Program-made: the position numbers and the translations under genes | Notes under the pieces: generated by a model | What the model was told of the DNA's origin: nothing | Seen by the model: the letters and a program-made list of their open reading frames with translations, nothing else | Databases searched by the model: none | Shown here: positions 62,684 to 64,000 of the stretch, piece after piece | How positions within the stretch are numbered: the first letter of the stretch is position 1 | Layout: the number at the start of each line of letters is the position of its first letter | Assembly (NCBI GenBank): GCA_947628615.1 | Contig: CANRAO010000005.1 | Coordinates: forward strand, 1-64,000 | DNA from: an uncultured Clostridia bacterium | Lineage (GTDB): Bacteria > Bacillota > Clostridia > Oscillospirales > Ruminococcaceae | Direction of reading: 5' to 3' | Length of the DNA stretch: 64,000 bases

Positions 62684-64000
62684 ATGAGAGTTTCAATGTA
62701 CGATTCTACTCTGCGTGACGGCGCTCAGGGTGAAAATATGAACTTCTCGGTTCAGGATAAAATTGCAATTACAAAAGCTCTTGACGAAATCGGCATAGAT
62801 TTTATTGAAGCGGGAAACCCATTTTCTAACCCAAAGGACAAAGAGTTCTTTGAAGCAAGCAAGAGCTTAGAGCTTTCACATTCAAAAATCGTAGCTTTCG
62901 GCTCTACAAGGCGAGCAAACACTGATATTAAAGAGGACAAATCAGTAAACGTAATGGCAGAGGTACCTTGCGATTATGTTGCAATATTCGGAAAAAGCTG
63001 GGATCTTCACGCAACAAAAATTTTAAACACAACGCTTGAAGAAAACCTCAATATGATTTACGACACTGTAAAATATCTTACCGACAAAGGAAAATATGTT
63101 TTCTTTGACGCAGAACATTTCTTTGACGGGTATAAAAACAATCCTGAGTATGCAATTGAAACTCTTAAAACTGCCGAAAAAGCAGGTGCTAAATCTATCG
63201 CTCTTTGCGATACAAACGGAGGTTGCTTTCCTCATGAGATTGAAAATATAGTTAAAGAAGTTTGCAAAATTATTTCCTGTGAAGTCGGGATTCACTGCCA
63301 TAACGATTCGGGCTGTGCTGTTGCAAATACCGTCTCTGCCGTTATCGGCGGAGCAACAAGCGTTCAGGGAACTTTTATAGGCATAGGCGAGCGATGCGGA
63401 AACACTTGCCTTTCAACAGTTATTCCTAACCTACAGCTAAAACTAGGCTATGAAGTTGTACCTGAATCTTCTATGAAAAAGCTGACCTCTTATGCACGAT
63501 ACATAGCAGAGCTTTCTAACATTACACTTCCTGACGGGCTTTCATATGTAGGCAAATCGGCTTTTGCACATAAGGGCGGAATGCACATTGACGGAGTATC
63601 AAAGCTGTCAAGATCATTTGAGCATATTGACCCCTCAGAGGTAGGAAACGAACGGCAATTTTTACTAAGCGAAGTTTCAGGCAGAACGGCGATACTATCA
63701 AAAATCAAGGCTTTTCTTCCCGATATTGAAAAGGGGTCGCCTGTTCTGGCAGATGTTCTTGAAATGCTTAAGTTTCAAGAACAGAAAGGTTTTCAATATG
63801 AAGCCGCTGACGCTTCATTTGAGCTTTTGGTAAAAAGATTTTTAGGTCTGCTCAAACCGTTTTTCCACATAGAGTTTTTCAAAGTGATCACAGAGCCTGA
63901 AGGCGATAGAGAATCACCTGCCTGCGCTATGGTAAAGGTAAAGGTATCAGATAAATGCAAAATGGCAGCAGACGAAGGAAACGGTCCTGTAAATGCTCTT
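62684..64000 (+). CDS. cimA: (R)-citramalate synthase, cut by window end
   Basis: 439 codons to the window edge, no stop seen. HMGL-like TIM barrel: YDSTLRDGAQGENMNFSVQDK at the start (metal and acyl-CoA/keto acid site), FFDAEHFFDGY, LCDTNGGCFPHE, GIHCHNDSGCAVANTV (metal His-x-His) and FIGIGERCGNT. The FDAEHFFDGYKNNPEYA line is typical of the CimA group (TIGR00977-like) and not of LeuA. It joins pyruvate and acetyl-CoA to citramalate, the threonine-independent way to 2-ketobutyrate and isoleucine. GGAGAG precedes the ATG. Same operon as ilvB. Confidence 0.93.
   Translation, partial: MRVSMYDSTLRDGAQGENMNFSVQDKIAITKALDEIGIDFIEAGNPFSNPKDKEFFEASKSLELSHSKIVAFGSTRRANTDIKEDKSVNVMAEVPCDYVAIFGKSWDLHATKILNTTLEENLNMIYDTVKYLTDKGKYVFFDAEHFFDGYKNNPEYAIETLKTAEKAGAKSIALCDTNGGCFPHEIENIVKEVCKIISCEVGIHCHNDSGCAVANTVSAVIGGATSVQGTFIGIGERCGNTCLSTVIPNLQLKLGYEVVPESSMKKLTSYARYIAELSNITLPDGLSYVGKSAFAHKGGMHIDGVSKLSRSFEHIDPSEVGNERQFLLSEVSGRTAILSKIKAFLPDIEKGSPVLADVLEMLKFQEQKGFQYEAADASFELLVKRFLGLLKPFFHIEFFKVITEPEGDRESPACAMVKVKVSDKCKMAADEGNGPVNAL

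Noticed and set aside
62684-64000. 2-isopropylmalate synthase (leuA)
   Set aside because: FDAEHFFDGY and the Ile T-box fit citramalate synthase better.

Overview
The window looks like a chromosomal segment of a low-GC, spore-forming, fibre-degrading Clostridium-class bacterium, most like Ruminococcus and its relatives (Oscillospirales). The reasons are the AT-rich sequence with strong GGAGG ribosome sites and consensus sigma-A promoters, the sporulation genes (SpoVAD/SpoVAE, SpmA/SpmB, a SpoVB-like flippase), the T-box leaders, and secreted polysaccharide-active proteins ending in Lys-rich Fn3-like modules. No rRNA, tRNA, CRISPR array, IS element or prophage was seen.

Layout. 1-7.5 kb (minus strand): a short tandem/dispersed repeat, then a probable operon of a GH2 glycosidase, a lipoprotein with a serine beta-lactamase fold and a GH26-like glycosidase, then a secreted BspA-type leucine-rich-repeat protein whose promoter carries a palindromic operator facing a small XRE regulator. 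7.5-17.3 kb: cyclophilin, a small membrane protein, spoVAD-spoVAE, a LysR regulator, phosphoglucomutase, a large secreted GH5 cellulase-type enzyme and a membrane-anchored unknown. 17.4-23.4 kb: rpmE, a YigZ protein and the macromolecular-synthesis set dgt-dnaG-rpoD, then a GH25-like membrane protein with a degraded active site. 23.6-28.9 kb: an AbrB/SpoVT-like regulator with a zinc ribbon, spmAB, SpoVB-like flippase, mazG, hup and rqcP, an arrangement that recalls the Bacillus spoVT-yabM-yabN-yabO neighbourhood. 28.9-42.1 kb: an unknown lipoprotein, NfeD plus SPFH protein, an amidase, pyrB with a fused zinc ribbon, rnmV, holA, comEC, a HIT protein, T-box-controlled alaS and a small membrane protein.

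The most unusual part is 42.2-54.7 kb on the minus strand. It holds nine FtsX/MacB-type permease genes of two alternating types (here called A, about 377-402 aa, and B, about 411-419 aa), one single ABC ATPase at the downstream end, and in the middle one small secreted protein gene with its own perfect-consensus promoter. Order of transcription is A1-B1-A2-B2-A3, then the secreted protein, A4-B4, then A5-B5-ATPase. Two B genes are almost identical in their membrane half but clearly diverged in their extracellular half. I infer a secreted-peptide export or self-protection system whose permeases diversify by duplication and domain-wise divergence or conversion. The secreted protein may be a distant lactococcin-972-like bacteriocin, but this is unproven.

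54.9-64 kb: a MIF/tautomerase homologue, hpt with a purine permease, a C_GCAxxG_C_C protein, a short-chain dehydrogenase, a secreted wall-anchored-like protein, the RNase P RNA gene, and an isoleucine T-box (predicted specifier ATC) in front of ilvB and cimA (cut by the window end). The T-box specifier and the presence of citramalate synthase agree: this operon makes isoleucine from pyruvate.
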